Below are positions 11,406-22,769 of a stretch of 64,000 nucleotides of DNA, piece by piece (position 1 is the stretch's first letter; every line of letters begins with the position of its first letter). Location: positions 315,045-379,044 of the forward strand of contig CM030944.1 in the NCBI GenBank assembly GCA_018136815.1, written 5' to 3'. Both the position numbers and the translations under genes were made by a program. The notes below the pieces were generated by a model. The model saw only the letters and a program-made list of their open reading frames with translations, was not told where the DNA came from and ran no database searches. Source of the stretch: Isochrysis galbana (lineage: Eukaryota; Haptophyta; Isochrysidales; Isochrysidaceae).

Positions 11406-12257
11406 ATGGAGAGCTCCGGTGCCTCTTCTTCCTCTCGTTCCCTCCGCATTCGTCGTCCGGTTAGTTACATTGCACCAGGATCTGAGGACGACGAGAACAA
11501 CAGTCCTTCCGATGAGGAGGATGAGAGCGAGAACGAATGGAAGCATGAGGAGGAGAGTGATGATGCTGAGGACTGTGCATCGCATGATGAGGAGGAGGAT
11601 TCAAGCGGTTATGAGAGTGAGGAGTCGAGTGAGGACGACGGCAGTGGTTTGGTTGAGGTGCTTTCGGACTTCATGATCGATGACGAAGAGTGGAGTTCGA
11701 CTGAATCCACAAGGGAGCTCGATCTTGCTCCATCTGCATCCTGGATGCGGAATGGCAGCAAGGCAGCAACACTTCTTTTGAATGACCACCATCTTTCTGC
11801 ACTAGGTCCCTTTGACAAGATTGACTTGGTGGCCAGTATGGTGGCTCACGATGCCTCAGTGCGCCTGGTGGATATCATCAAGCCTCGACTGGATGAACTG
11901 TCTCTGCGTATGCATGAGATGAGAGTGAGAGCCTCCTCATGGCTCTCCCGTCCAGGCCTGACCAGAGTGCTCGAGTTGGTCCTTTTGGAGCGCGCGATGC
12001 GCCTTGTGGCGATTGAGAAGGGTGCGATCGACCGAACTCTCCCAGAGGAGTTCCATGACATTGGGATTGGTCGCATTTTGTTGACATCGGCATGCGTCTC
12101 TCTTTCCACACATGTCATAAAAGCTCAACAGTTTGGGAGACGAGAGTGTCCACATCCACATCGTCGATACGCCAAGATCTTTGGCAAGTGCTCGTTGTAC
12201 AAGATGAGTGCCCAACTTCCTTTGGCGCAAGTGCTCGGCAACTTAGACGTCCGCTAG
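11406..12257 (+). CDS. Acidic protein of unknown function
   Basis: A single-exon frame of 283 residues starts at MESSGASSSS. An upstream in-frame extension exists but is low complexity. Residues ~25-100 are a Ser/Asp/Glu-rich acidic block (EDDENNSPSDEEDESENE). Residues ~110-283 look folded: a mixed hydrophobic/charged sequence with helical stretches such as RPGLTRVLELVLLERAMRLV and EEFHDIGIGRILL. I do not recognise the domain. Codon use is less GC3-biased than in the neighbouring enzymes, which could mean a young gene or one derived from a mobile element. A nuclear protein with an acidic N-terminal tail is possible but unproven. Confidence 0.45.
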   Translation: MESSGASSSSRSLRIRRPVSYIAPGSEDDENNSPSDEEDESENEWKHEEESDDAEDCASHDEEEDSSGYESEESSEDDGSGLVEVLSDFMIDDEEWSSTESTRELDLAPSASWMRNGSKAATLLLNDHHLSALGPFDKIDLVASMVAHDASVRLVDIIKPRLDELSLRMHEMRVRASSWLSRPGLTRVLELVLLERAMRLVAIEKGAIDRTLPEEFHDIGIGRILLTSACVSLSTHVIKAQQFGRRECPHPHRRYAKIFGKCSLYKMSAQLPLAQVLGNLDVR

Positions 12258-12590
12258 CTCGACCGCGCCCAGATCGTGACGGAATCCGTACACGCGCGCC
12301 ACGCCGCCCAGCTCGTCACGGGCCGTGATTGAAACCGTCAGAAGCGCATTTCTGTGCGATGGCGGCACCTCGTCGGGGGAAGGCGACTCCTCGATCCACT
12401 GAAACTGTGAAGGTTACAAGGGATTGAAGAAACACAAAAAGCAAGATACGTGCAAGTAGCAATTGCGCTGTGTAAATCTGGATGCCTGGCAAACTACCAC
12501 ATTGAAGAACAGCAGTTTATTTAAGTCTGGATGCCCAGGAGTGGGCGTATGACTCGGTAGCGTCAGGCCGTACCCTTGTCGTTGCACGGA
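12258..12590. other. Intergenic, nothing recognised
   Basis: No domain and no repeat shared with the rest of the window. Confidence 0.5.
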
Positions 12591-12890
12591 CGCTCTGTTC
12601 ATGGCGACGTTGCTCGTGCCGATATCAGCCTGAAGGAAGTACCTCAACTTGTCCTGTGTGTCCGTAACATTCCACTGACATCGCGCGCGCTTTGGGGGGG
12701 GGGGGTCACGTGGGCCTCCCATGGTAGGAGGTGTTCCCAACAGAATAATATGTGCACTAGACTAATACCGGCCTTGATGAGCGCCCTCACGCACGGCTCA
12801 TGACCACACTTGCATCCGGCCATCAGAGCTGTCCATCCTTTCGCACCGGGCTTGTTGACGTCTGCACCGGCCGCGATCAGCGCACGAAGG
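12590..12890 (-). pseudogene. Ankyrin-repeat remnant
   Basis: Minus-strand frame with LRALIAAGADVNKPGAKGW and then TALMAGCKCGHEPCVRALIKA, about one and a half ankyrin repeats. A possible continuation, ADIGTSNVAMNRA, lies across a ~110-bp gap ending at a tccttcag acceptor. The join does not keep the normal repeat spacing with a GT donor (a GC donor would keep frame). Upstream the frame dissolves into a TTAPPP minisatellite. This is probably a decayed gene, although a small live gene with unusual splicing is not excluded. Confidence 0.4.
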
Positions 12891-12957
12891 CGGGTGGAGA
12901 GGGAGCGTGGAGAGGCGGGGAGAGAGAGAGAGGCGGGGCTTGGGGGTTGTGGATGGG

Positions 12958-13028
12958 CGGTTGTGGGTGGTGGGGCGGTTGTGGGTGGTGGGGCGGTTGT
13001 GGGTGGTGGGGCGGTTGTGGGTGGTGGC
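12958..13028. repeat. 18-bp minisatellite, four copies
   Basis: Unit gcggttgtgggtggtggg, nearly perfect. Confidence 0.9.
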
Positions 13029-13195
13029 CTCCAGAAAAAAAAAACTGCCCAACTACCCTCTCCAGAGAAGAACTGCCCAACTACCCCTCCAAAGAAAGAC
13101 TCTCCTCTCTCAGCCGCGGCCGCCCTCCTGCTGCCGCCCCACCCACCCCCGCCCTGCCCCACCGGTGATTGGCATGCGCCCATACCTTTTCGAAG

Positions 13196-13392
13196 CCCTG
13201 GGAGACGCGCGTCGTGTCGGTGGCCACGGGACCTCCCTCAAGGGTGAAGCTGGTCCACCGCTGAGGCGGCTCACAGACGGCCGAGTGGCGCACAGTGACG
13301 TTCTTGCGATCCATGCGCATCAGCAGGTGGTTGTAATTCTGAAGGTTGGCTTCTACCAGCAGACCGCGCCATCCATGACATTTGCTCAGCAC
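13196..13392 (-). pseudogene. FkbM-type methyltransferase fragment
   Basis: The minus frame reads HGWRGLLVEANLQNYNHLL, then VRHSAVCEPP. This matches the SAM-binding core of FkbM-family methyltransferases (GWRGLLIEANP...HAAVC pattern from memory). It ends at a plausible donor (AAAAG, then GTATGG). The usual glycine-rich motif that should precede it is not found in frame, and no 3' exon was identified, so it is either one exon of a gene I cannot complete or a relic. Confidence 0.45.
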
Positions 13393-14099
13393 TCTCGTAC
13401 CCTAGATCCAGACGTGGAAAACTCCGCGGCACTAGCAGCACCACTCCGCCGTGGCGCACTTTCTTCGGGCCGGCGACCACCCCTGGCAGGCCGCCCACGA
13501 CGCTTTGCTGCAGGAAGGTGCGTGTCGGGGATCTCGTCAGGCATGGGATAGTTGCTGTTAACTTCGCTGAGGGCGCGGAGTGTGTCGACTGTGAGAATAG
13601 AGGACGTGGCGTCGAATTTCACGTTGAAAACCCCGATCATGGAAGCGCGAGAAATGCAGGCCTTCTTCAGCTTGGTTCTGCCACCTTCCTGCTCCTTCGT
13701 GAGGGCGAATGAGCCCCAGAGGCCCCCAGCAGGCGAGAAGGACGTCTGCGAGTAGTGAGTAGTTTGCCGCTGCAGCACTCCAGCAACCCCGGGAGTGCGC
13801 AACGCTACCCCTTCGCCGTCTGAAGGAGCCTAGGCCCGAGACATGACCATTAATGCAAGCCGGGGCGCTCAGATGACCCGCCCGCCCGCCCCCGGGCTCT
13901 GCCGGGGTCTCTGCAGGGCCTGCTGGGACATCTTCACCTGCGTCTTCACCTGCGTCGGCGTGCGGCATCGGCCAGCGGCTCAGTGCAGCCGCCGATATTC
14001 CCAGTTGTAATTATTTTTTATTCAGTTCGAACTCAGTGTCGAAGTCGACGGCGAACTGGTCGAACTTGAGCATCGAACTCAAAATTTTTGAATTTGATT
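13393..14099. other. Intergenic, possible decayed exon material
   Basis: Open minus-strand stretches between 13393 and 13802 have no recognisable motif. An A/T-rich patch at 14005-14110 leads into the LINE scrap. Confidence 0.4.
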
Positions 14100-14330
14100 T
14101 TTTTTTCATTGGCACATGGTACATCTCAACGGTCAACTCTCAACGGACTTCTACAACAACGTGCAACGTGCAGCATCAGTATGGGAACGCAGATGCTCGA
14201 TCGCAATTAAGAACAAGAACATCTTACGCGCCGTAATTTCGAGATACCACCTATTAGTGAAAGCTACAGTAGGCTTCTTCCAACGCCTGAGAGCCCAGAG
14301 GGAACGACTAGAGCAATTTAGGATTTAGCA
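14100..14330 (+). pseudogene. LINE reverse-transcriptase C-terminal fragment (frameshifted)
   Basis: One frame reads LSTDFYNNVQ and later SRYHLLVKATVGFFQRL; a neighbouring frame reads QYGNADARS. Together these parallel the minus-strand LINE copy at 18487-19400 (ILTDFYNIQYGNADGRS ... TRYHLLVTAKTGFFQRL), so at least one frameshift separates the parts. Confidence 0.7.
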
Positions 14331-14437
14331 ACTAGAAAGGCGAGAAAGCGAGTGAGTCTACGAGGTGTTTCCGCCGGTCAAAAGAGACAACGAGTGCAAT
14401 TCTTTTGTAGAGAGTGTGAGGTTGGCGCCGCGCGGCG

Positions 14438-17093
14438 ATGGCGGCGTCGCCGGCCAACGCAGAGGGTAAAGAAGCCTTCAAGGCTGGCTCGTTCGCTGCG
14501 GCGGTGGCTGCGTTCTCTCGTGCGCACGTGGAGTGCCCTACGGATGCGCAGGTGCTGGCGGAGGCGCTCGGCCAAGCGACGACTGGCTGGCGTGGTGGGA
14601 GAGCGTGCATGTGTGGAGGGGGGGGGAAGGGAGGGAGGAAGAGCAAGAGAGAGGGAGAGGGAGAGGGAGGGAGGCACAGAGAGAGGGAGAGGGGGAGAGA
14701 GGGAGGGAGGGAGGGAGAGAGAGAGATAGGGCGGGGGGCGGAGGGAGAGGGAGAGGGAGAGGAAGGGAGGGAGAGGGGGAGAGAGGGAGAGAGGGCGAGG
14801 AGGGAGGGGAGGAGGGAGGGAGGAGGGAGGGAGCCCGGGGGCGGACGGGAGGGGGGGCAGCGACAGTGAGTGAGGGAGGAGTGAGGGAGGGGCGAGGGGG
14901 GGTGGTAGAACGAGGGGGAGCGAGAGGGAGAGGGAGAGAGATATGGGCGGCGGTCGGTCGGAGCGTAGAAGCGGGACGCGAGCGCGAGGGGGGGGGGGCG
15001 GGTGAGTAATAGGAGTGCAAGTGGATGGGCTGGGCTGGGTGTGGAGAGAGATCGGGAGAGAGGCGGATACCGCGAGTTGAAGGAGGAGGAGTGAGGAGGC
15101 TGGTCTTGAATGGCTTCTCTCACGTGGAGTGTCCCACTGCCATTCAGGTGCTGGGCAACCGCTCCGCCGCCTACGCCAAGCTAGGAGAGCACGAAAAAGC
15201 GCTCGAAGATGCCAGAACGGCGGTAAGAAACGACTTCACTTATGTGAAGGGCTATTACAGGCAGGCATCGTCGCTGCTAGCGTTGCGGAGGTGGCGGGAG
15301 GCGGCGGAAGCGGCGTCGGCTGGGCTGGCGCTCCAGCCGTCCAACGCGCAGATGGAGGCGTTGAGGAGGGAGGCAGTAGAGAAAGGGAGGGAAGAGGAGG
15401 ATGGAGGAACGGCGGAGAGTCAAAATGAGAGCGAGGAGGGCGAGGGGGAGGGAAGTGTAGGGGAGGAGATGGGGAAGCCTGCACCCAGCCTAGCGGAACA
15501 GCTCGCCAAGCGCCAGGCGCGCGCCGACCGCCACAAGGCTGCGGGTAACGAGCACTTCAAGGCAGGCCGCTGGGCGGACGCCGCTAGCCAATACGCGCTG
15601 GCGATGAGCGCCGATCCGGGCAATGCGACGTATCCATGCAACCGGGCGGCGGCGCTGCTACAGCTGGGGAAGGCGACGGAGGCACTCGCCGATGCTAACG
15701 CCGCGCTCGCCCTCGATCCAAGCCTTCTCAAGGCACACGTGCGTGCCGCCAAAGCGCTCAGCCAACTCGGTCGATTCTCCGACGCGCGTCGGCAGCTTGA
15801 GGGCGCCGCGGCGATTGACGGGGCGCCGGCGGCGCTGCGCCCTGAATTCACCTCCCTCGAGCAGCTCGAGTCGCTCCTGCGCAACGGCAAGGCTGCGCTG
15901 GAGCGGCAGGACTCGATGGCAGCGCGTGAGGCGGCCGTCAACCTATCAAGCCTAGCCGAGAAGTGCCCCGCCTCAGTCGACGTGGCGTGCCTCCAAATGC
16001 AGGCGATCCTCAAGTCAAGCCCGGTACAGGGTGCGCCCAGCGTGGTCTCCGAGTCGGCCCGCTGGCTGAGAGCCAATTCGGACCATCCCGACCTTCTCGT
16101 CGTGCGCGGCAAGGCGCTCTATGCCACAGGGCAGCTCGACCAGGTGCGCACGGTCGCGCACGCTGCGCCCCCAACTTCCCAACCCACCCTCGTCCTCGGC
16201 TCGCCTCTATTCATCCTTGCCTGCGTCGCGCGCAGGCGCTTAAGCATTGTTCAGAGGCGCTGCGGCTCGACCCCGACCACTCGGTTGCGCGCCAGTTGCG
16301 CGCGAAGATCAAAGAATTCGAGGCGCTCAAGGCGGGCGGCAACAACGCCTTCACTTCTGGCAACTACGATGAGGCCATCCGGCTATACACTGATGCCATC
16401 GCGTTCGACACCAACCTTGCCGACCTTCTGCCGACCCTGTACACAAATCGGGCGACTGCAAAGTACAAGAAGCGCGACTATCAGGCTTCGATCGACGACT
16501 GCAACCTTGCGCTCAAGATCAACAAGCGCCACCTTAAGGCGGTGCTACGGCGGGCTGCCGCCAAGCTCGAGCTCGAGATGTACGCCCAAGCGGTGGCTGA
16601 CTACGAGGAGGCGCAGGAGATCGAGCCCAACGACCGCTCTATCGCACAGAGCCTGCGCCGCGCCAAGATCGAGCTCAAAAAGTCGCAGCGTAAAGACCTG
16701 TACAAGCTCATCGGCGTGACTAAGCATGCGACCGAGCCTGAGATCAAGAAAGCATACCGCAAGATGGCGCTACAATGGCATCCGGATCGCCACTCATCCG
16801 GTACGGAGGAGGAACGGCAGCAAGCTGAAAAGAAGTTCAAGGAGATTGGCGAAGCCTTCGAGATCCTCTCCGATCCGTCAAAGAAGCAAAAGTACGACGA
16901 CGGGATGGACATCGAGGACATCAATGGCGGCGGTGGCGGCCGGGGACACCAGGGTATTGACCCTATGGACATCTTCTCGCAAATGGGAGGGTTCGGCGGG
17001 ATGGGCGGGTTTGGCGGGATGGGAGGCATGGCTGGAGGCTTCGAGTTTGGCGGCATGCCACAAGGCTACTCCAGGCGATCCCATGGCCGCTGA
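14438..17093 (+). CDS. DNAJC7: DNAJC7-like TPR / J-domain co-chaperone
   Basis: Three exons, 14438-14551, 15148-16143 and 16236-17093, give about 655 residues. The first join restores a TPR helix pair (AQVLGNRSAAYAKLGEHEKAL) and the second joins LYATGQLDQ to ALKHCSEALRLDPDH. Multiple TPR motifs fill residues ~1-510 and recruit Hsp70/Hsp90 C-termini in the family. The J domain spans about residues 524-590 with an intact HPD (H552-P553-D554), which stimulates Hsp70 ATPase. The tail is Gly/Phe/Met-rich (GGFGGMGG), as in type II J proteins. Length and domain order match human DNAJC7 with an insertion, acidic and EEGEGE-rich, after the first TPR block. The first intron (596 bp) is purine-rich. The cell role is cytosolic chaperone hand-over between Hsp70 and Hsp90 (family knowledge). 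Confidence 0.92.
14552..15147 (+). other. Intron 1 of the DNAJC7-like gene, flanked by a direct repeat
   Basis: The end of exon 1 (cacgtggagtgccctacggatgcgcag then gtgctggcg) is nearly repeated at the intron's 3' end (cacgtggagtgtcccactgccattcag then gtgctgggc). Both copies contain the AG|GT junction. The inside is purine-rich simple sequence (14610-15000). Confidence 0.8.
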
Positions 17094-18486
17094 GGGGTAT
17101 GCGACGACACTTTGCCCCGTGCCCCCTTCCGCTCGCGGTGTTTGTGCGGACGCCAGGCATGCGGTGCCGTCGGAGCGCCAACACGCTCGTGCGCGGCGAC
17201 GGTGTTCTCTATTACCACCGCCATACCTGCAGTGAGTGCCGCCGCCATCTACAATCGTTTGCGTGAGGTGCAAGCATCGTCGCGTGACGGTGCCACTTGT
17301 GCCACGAATTGTCTGGGGCGCCTTGTTGCATTGGTGGGCTCAACCGACCATCAAGCAACTACGTTCCACTTATTGTGTCTCCTTGATTCGCACTGATCTA
17401 TATCCACTATGCGATCCTGATTGGTTTCGCGCTCGTATCTCACGCGCAATCAAAGCCGTCAGAGTGTGCGCGATAAATGTGAGCATGTCAGATGGATGAT
17501 TTGTGACGAGGGTCGTCAGGTGGCGTGCATGTGGCGTGCATGCGTGCGCGTGTGACAGCATCGTTGATGCTTCTATGGGCTGCCAATGCAGGCGTTTTTC
17601 TTTCACCTGCTATGCTTGCGTGTTCGGCGTGGCCCTTAACAGCTCGGTCGAACTGCGGGCTCTTCAAACACCATAAAATCGATTTGATTCAAACGCGCTA
17701 TGTGTCTATGTGGTCATGGTCATGGGAGGGCTGATAACGAAGCCCATAAGCCCATGCGGACGACACCCTCGGACGTGGCTAGAGGTAGAAGCTTCGCAGC
17801 GATAATAACATCTGAACGTTAGGACCCCACTACCACTACTCCCACTAGCCTGTCGCATCCACGATCGACCTTTTTGTTTTAGAAGTTGTTTGCGTTTCTA
17901 TGTTCCCTCCTTGCAGGCTAGCCACGAGTCACCGACCGTCGCAGGGTCCTACATTCGCCCATTCGCCCTTGTTGCCCTCGCCTCCTTTGTCGCCTCCTTT
18001 GTCGCCTGCTTGCCCCTCACCTGGCTTACCTCCTTGCGTGCTCCTCGCGTTTTTAGGCTAAGTCGCGCGTCGCGCGTTCAGGTATCGCCGGTGCAAGGAA
18101 CCGCCCCTTGTGTGACCCTGATTCCCCCTCGGGTGTTGGCCGTTGGATTATATCGTGGCGCTATTTTACTTCGGTCTTCATCAACTCACTTAAGGGTTTT
18201 CGAAAGATTCCCTCCTTATTCCTGTGCGTGTAACTGTCGCCCCCGTCGGATCGTCCGTCGCCCTCTCGCAGACCCCCGGCTCCCATTACAACCCCCCACA
18301 AGCTACAATTAGGGAAAAGGCGGCTTGCCTTCATTTGGTCTCCTTTCCCTCAGGGTTTCTTCCCCTCCCGTGGGACTCTCAGCCTACCATAAGCCCCCCC
18401 GCGAGCACCCCGAAGGAGAGGACCAGGAGCACCACGTACGCGACGAGAACGGCGTCGCCTTGGCTCGGCATGAGGGCGCGCCCCGA
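17094..18486. other. Intergenic, no gene supported
   Basis: The only long frame (17890-18312, plus) is low-confidence and has no domain. At 18325-18341 the phrase ttgccttcatttggt recurs near three other transposon fragments (34235, 34703, 35819; one with a mismatch). Confidence 0.5.
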
Positions 18487-19400
18487 GAGGGCCTAGTAGA
18501 CGCCCACGCCGAGCACGGTGTAGCCCGTCCCCTTGTGCGCGACCCGCCACACGGCGCGGCGTGTGGTGCGGGCGAAGTTTCGTATGTCCAATTCTCTCGC
18601 CGCCTGCGAGAGGTCCTCCGACGTTTCGAGGTTGAAGTCTTTGTCCACCGTGTAAAGAGGGCTTATCATCTTCTTTATATGTTTATTGCTCGGGGCTTGT
18701 AGCCCCATCTTCTCCCGTTGCCTCTTATTAAGCCTTTGGAAGAAACCGGTTTTCGCCGTTACTAATAGGTGGTATCTAGTGAGAATTGCCCTAAGGATCG
18801 ATCTAGCGGACCTACCATCCGCGTTGCCATATTGAATGTTGTAGAAGTCCGTGAGGATATACCTCCACGCCAGGATACCCAGGTATCCCGAGGAGGGGTG
18901 GGGCCTGTCCACTTGGTAGCAAAACGGACGTTGGGCTACTTCTGAGCCCGGCCTAAGATCAATCCCTATAAGACCCTCTATGAATTCGAAGACGGGCTCC
19001 ATCGCGATGCATACGGCTAAATGCGTGGAGCTTTCGGGGGCTATACCGCAAAAGCGGCACGTCGGATCGTCCGCGAATCTGTTCGCCGTGGCTATTCTCC
19101 TATATAGAATGTGTTTGAAGTGCATGTACGAGTCCCTCGGGGTCAGAAAGTTGTACTTGTACAGCTGCGATATTTGCTTCCATTTTCCTAAGAGGAAGAG
19201 GGCCGGTAATCTTTTTTCCCATCGCAGTGTGGATTTCTGCTTCTTCGTTTTCCTCATCGCGAGGAACGCCTTGGTGAGCGCCTTAACATTCATGTCTTCC
19301 AGCGTTTTACGAGCTTCTTGAAGCGTGTGCTCTTGCGGAATCGGGTACGCTGTCTCGGCTGGCCCGTCGTATGCTCGTCCCCATTTCAGCGAAGTGTAAA
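18487..19400 (-). pseudogene. LINE (non-LTR retrotransposon) RT C-terminal region
   Basis: The minus frame runs from KWGRAYDGPAETAYPIP to VAHKGTGYTVLGVGVY. It contains the C-terminal zinc knuckle of LINE polymerases, CRFCGIAPESSTHLAVC (C-x2-C-x8-H-x3-C). The 5' end stops in an A/T run at 19396-19423, so the RT core and endonuclease are missing. At the 3' end a TAG replaces the Gln codon that the copy at 35893-35991 has after GVGVY. This is a 5'-truncated, probably dead copy. Confidence 0.85.
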
Positions 19401-19489
19401 AAAAAATTCTTAAAAAACCCCGCTACGTGTGCGGCGTGAGGCAGTGTGCTAGTGTACCTCCCTACTACCCAACCTTAACCCCTAACAAC

Positions 19490-19743
19490 CAACCTACTTT
19501 TATAAGTGGGGGTCAATGGGGGCCTCGCGCCCCCCTCTCTCCATCGCGGACACCCCCCGGGGTGGGCCCGTACAATCAACCCCAGCCCCTGCCCTTTGGC
19601 AGGGGCTGGGCAATCAACACTCTGGCCCAGACCCCTAGTGGGCGCGGGCCGAGACTCGCACTCCCACGCCCAGCATGGGCCTGCCCTCGAGCTGACTCCC
19701 CCCCCTCCCCTGGTCGCCAGGCAGACAGAGGCCACCGGGAGGC
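19490..19743 (+). repeat. Repeat family R, copy 2 (3'-truncated)
   Basis: Nearly identical to 5887-6140, starting at caacctactttt and ending after gccaccgggaggc, where similarity stops. The high identity suggests recent movement or conversion. Confidence 0.9.
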
Positions 19744-21544
19744 CCCTGCTCGTCGTCCATGTCCTTCTCCTTCTCAAAGTCCGTCTCGTGGTCAGTCTCG
19801 CGCTCGCTGCCGCTGTGGACAAAGCGACGTGAGCGACGGGTGCGAACATTGGGTGGGCCTGCGCAAGAAGATGTGGGAAGGAAAGTGCGGAGATGAGCTG
19901 CACGCGCGCGCACACAACGCACCATGAACACAGGGCCAGGGCCTTCAGCCTGGCTCACCTGGCATGACACTCCCTGCGGCTGGCAGCTGGCGGCTGGCGG
20001 CTGGCGGCGACCTCTCTCTCTCCTCGCTCTCTCTCCTCGTGCGTGTGTGACATGAGAGTAGACTGTTGTAAGGGAAAGAGAGGTAACATTACGGTATCCA
20101 TCCCTAGATTTACGTAAACGAACTTGGCGCTCTTGGGGCATGGGGCACAACGGCATTAACCGCCAAAAATATAGTTACGCGCGCGCGGGAACGCGGCCGC
20201 CCCACAAATATAGTAACTATGTGTGGAACTCTCACTTTTCCATGTGGCGGCCTGCACAACCCCCCAAATATGTCGCCAAATATGTAGATCTCGGAGGAGA
20301 TATGTCGAAATATGTTATTCGCGAGTGGGCCCCCTAAATATGTTTTACGATATGTTGATATTTCTGCCTACCCCTAGTGGCAGCAGCGCTGCCAGCCCCC
20401 ATGGGGAGTCCTTGGTTGGGTGGCGAGTCGAGGGAGGCCTGTGGGAGGGCATTGCCCTGGCTCTGGTCTGCACCAGGGAACAGGACTATGCCTGTTCCCT
20501 GGTTGTGTGGCTGCTTGGGAGGCGAGGGAGGTGGCGCCATCTCGACGTCCTGATCGGGAGGGGCTGAGGGTTGCGAGCGCTTGGGCTCCGGCGGCTTGGG
20601 TCGGCCCCGTTGGGGCGTCGTGGCGGCAGAGGGCTGGGAGGTGGGAGCGGTCGACGCGCGCTCCATCGCTAAAACTATAACAATAGTTTTCTAAACTCGT
20701 ATGTTAGACTTAAACTCGTATTTTAATTTCAAATTAATCTGAATAAAAAATTAAACTTTCACAGTTGGTCCTCTTTCTTTCGACGGAACACGACACTAGA
20801 AGCAAGGCGGGGAGTGAGAAAGGGGCAAGAGCGTTGGAGCCGAACTCCTAGATCAGAAACTTTCTTTAAATTTAGTGGATGGTCTATGGCAAACAAGCAA
20901 AAGCAAGCCTTGTGAAAATGGATGGAAACGGAATAGCAACGGCGACGGCGACACGGGGTGAACCGCAACAAGCGGCGCTACTCGGCCTCGGCGACCGGCC
21001 GGCGCCGCCTAGGTATGGCCTTGGCCGGCCTACCTGGCGCGTGGCGCTTGGAGGCATGGCACGGTTACGGAGACGGGAAGATACGCCCCAAATCCTCTTG
21101 GTCCTCGATGTTGTCGTCATCAGCCTCCTGCTGTGCCGGCTCGGGAAGCAAGACACCTCAAAGACAAGCTGGAGCTGAGCCACGCGGCGTGCCGAGTTTT
21201 GGTCAGCCTTGGTGTCTCCCCATAGAGCAGTCACATGGATATGTCATACGCGCTCTCGACGGCGTGCGCACAGCACCGGCAACACACCCTGAAACCGCAG
21301 CCAAATGCACCACACAATAGAGGCGGCTCAGCAACAGGAATATGCATGCATGTATTTGCACGGCATGGAAACATGAATGAAAGTGTCTGAAACGGAAGGC
21401 TTTGAGTTGGCAAGGGCTGGCAAAAGTCTTGTCAACCTAAAGGCACAGGGTCTAGCAGAAACGCTGCCAGAGCTCCAGCCCAACCATCCCGGAATCGTGA
21501 AAGGTGCCCACGGCTTTCAACCACGCCGCAAGGGTCAAGGGTCT
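19744..21544. other. Intergenic, repeat-like
   Basis: At 20165-20350 there is a cluster of AAATATGT/ATATGT motifs (about seven) on both strands, probably part of an A/T-rich element. 20680-20760 is A/T-rich. No gene could be supported. Confidence 0.5.
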
Positions 21545-22769
21545 TCACGCCCGATCTAGCGTATATTTCGTTGCGTGCGCGGCCCCCTTTGCCGCGCTCG
21601 CCACAGTTGAGCCTGCACTGCCAGCCGACCACCCCAGCTGTCGGTACAAAAATTTTGACGAGCCCTCGATGTGTCGCGTAAGGAAACGCGCTTGCGACTG
21701 TGCATTATTGACGACAGGCGCAAGGACGGGGGAGAGGGGATAGAGGATGCTCCAGCGCTTGCGTGCAGCCGCTTTGGCCGCCTCCATCGCCAGCTTTCGC
21801 CGCATTGCCTCTCTTGCTGCGCGGGCCGCCAAGCGATGTGCGCGAAAGGCGGCGATCGGCCGACCAGGGAGCGAGCGGAGCCGCAAGGCTCTGCGCACAG
21901 GAATCGTCGCCCACCGCACCCCATCGAGCACCTTCTGCGTGACCGGCATCGCGGGCGCAATCCGCTGCACCCACTCCACGAGCTGCAGATTGTGGATCAA
22001 CCTCCAGATCTGCGTCGCATGCGTAGGACGTGCAAGTGTCAGGAGAGTTCACGTGCATGGATGGTGCACGCTCCTGTAGCCATGGGCACGGCTGCCGAGT
22101 GCACCGCACCTGTACACCTCGCGCCGCGAGGACCATGTTGACCAAGATCAGGCCTGACTGCATCGTGAGCGCTGATCGCACGGCTTGGCCAAAGGTGAGC
22201 GAGTCGTTGCGCAGCCGCTCTCGCTGTTCCTCATATTCGAGGCGCTGCCTGCGCTCCTGATACACCTGCCCCGAGATGGCGACGAGCGCAGTCGTCGTGA
22301 TCACGTAGAAGGAGCGCCTCCAAACCTTCTTCCACCCACGCTGCGACGGCTCGCCCGAGACGTCCGACTCGGAGGTGTTGCGATGGCGCAGCGAAAGCGG
22401 AGCGTTATGCCCACGGTGACCCCCGCTGCGCCGGCCGTTCGCCCACGAGCCCGCCTCGTCTCGTCTCGGCCGGGGTGAGGGCGTGGGTGGGTTGGTACCC
22501 GGCCGGTATGCGCGCGTGATTTGCTGTGCAAAGGAGGGGTGCCGCCGCAGTACGGCGGCAACCTGCTCGAGGACCTCCTCGTCGGCGATGGCGAGGCCGG
22601 CGGGGGCGGTCGCTCTCCGCTCAAGCTGCTGGTCGGGCGGAGAAGCGAGCACGAGCTCGGGCCGTGACACCAACACATCTCGCGCAGTGAGGACGAGTGG
22701 CGCGCTCGGCGGCTCGCTCGGGCCGGCCTGCTGCGACTTAGGTGAAACTTCTTCCACCGCCGAGTCCAT
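21545..22769 (-). CDS. Membrane protein of unknown function, two predicted helices
   Basis: Two exons, 22769-22110 and 22009-21545, have a 100-bp intron (donor GTGCGG). The join reads VLAARGVQ then IWRLIHNLQLVEW. The protein has about 374 residues from MDSAVEEV. The N-terminal ~170 residues are Pro/Ser/Arg-rich and likely disordered. Two hydrophobic helices follow, FYVITTTALVAISG and SALTMQSGLILVNMVLAA, separated by a charged QERRQRLEYEEQRERL hairpin. The C-terminal ~150 residues are Ala/Arg-rich amphipathic helix. A helical-hairpin topology in an organelle membrane fits, but I recognise no family. The frame stays open upstream to 23150 (Pro/Leu-rich), so the start could be farther 5'. Confidence 0.6.
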
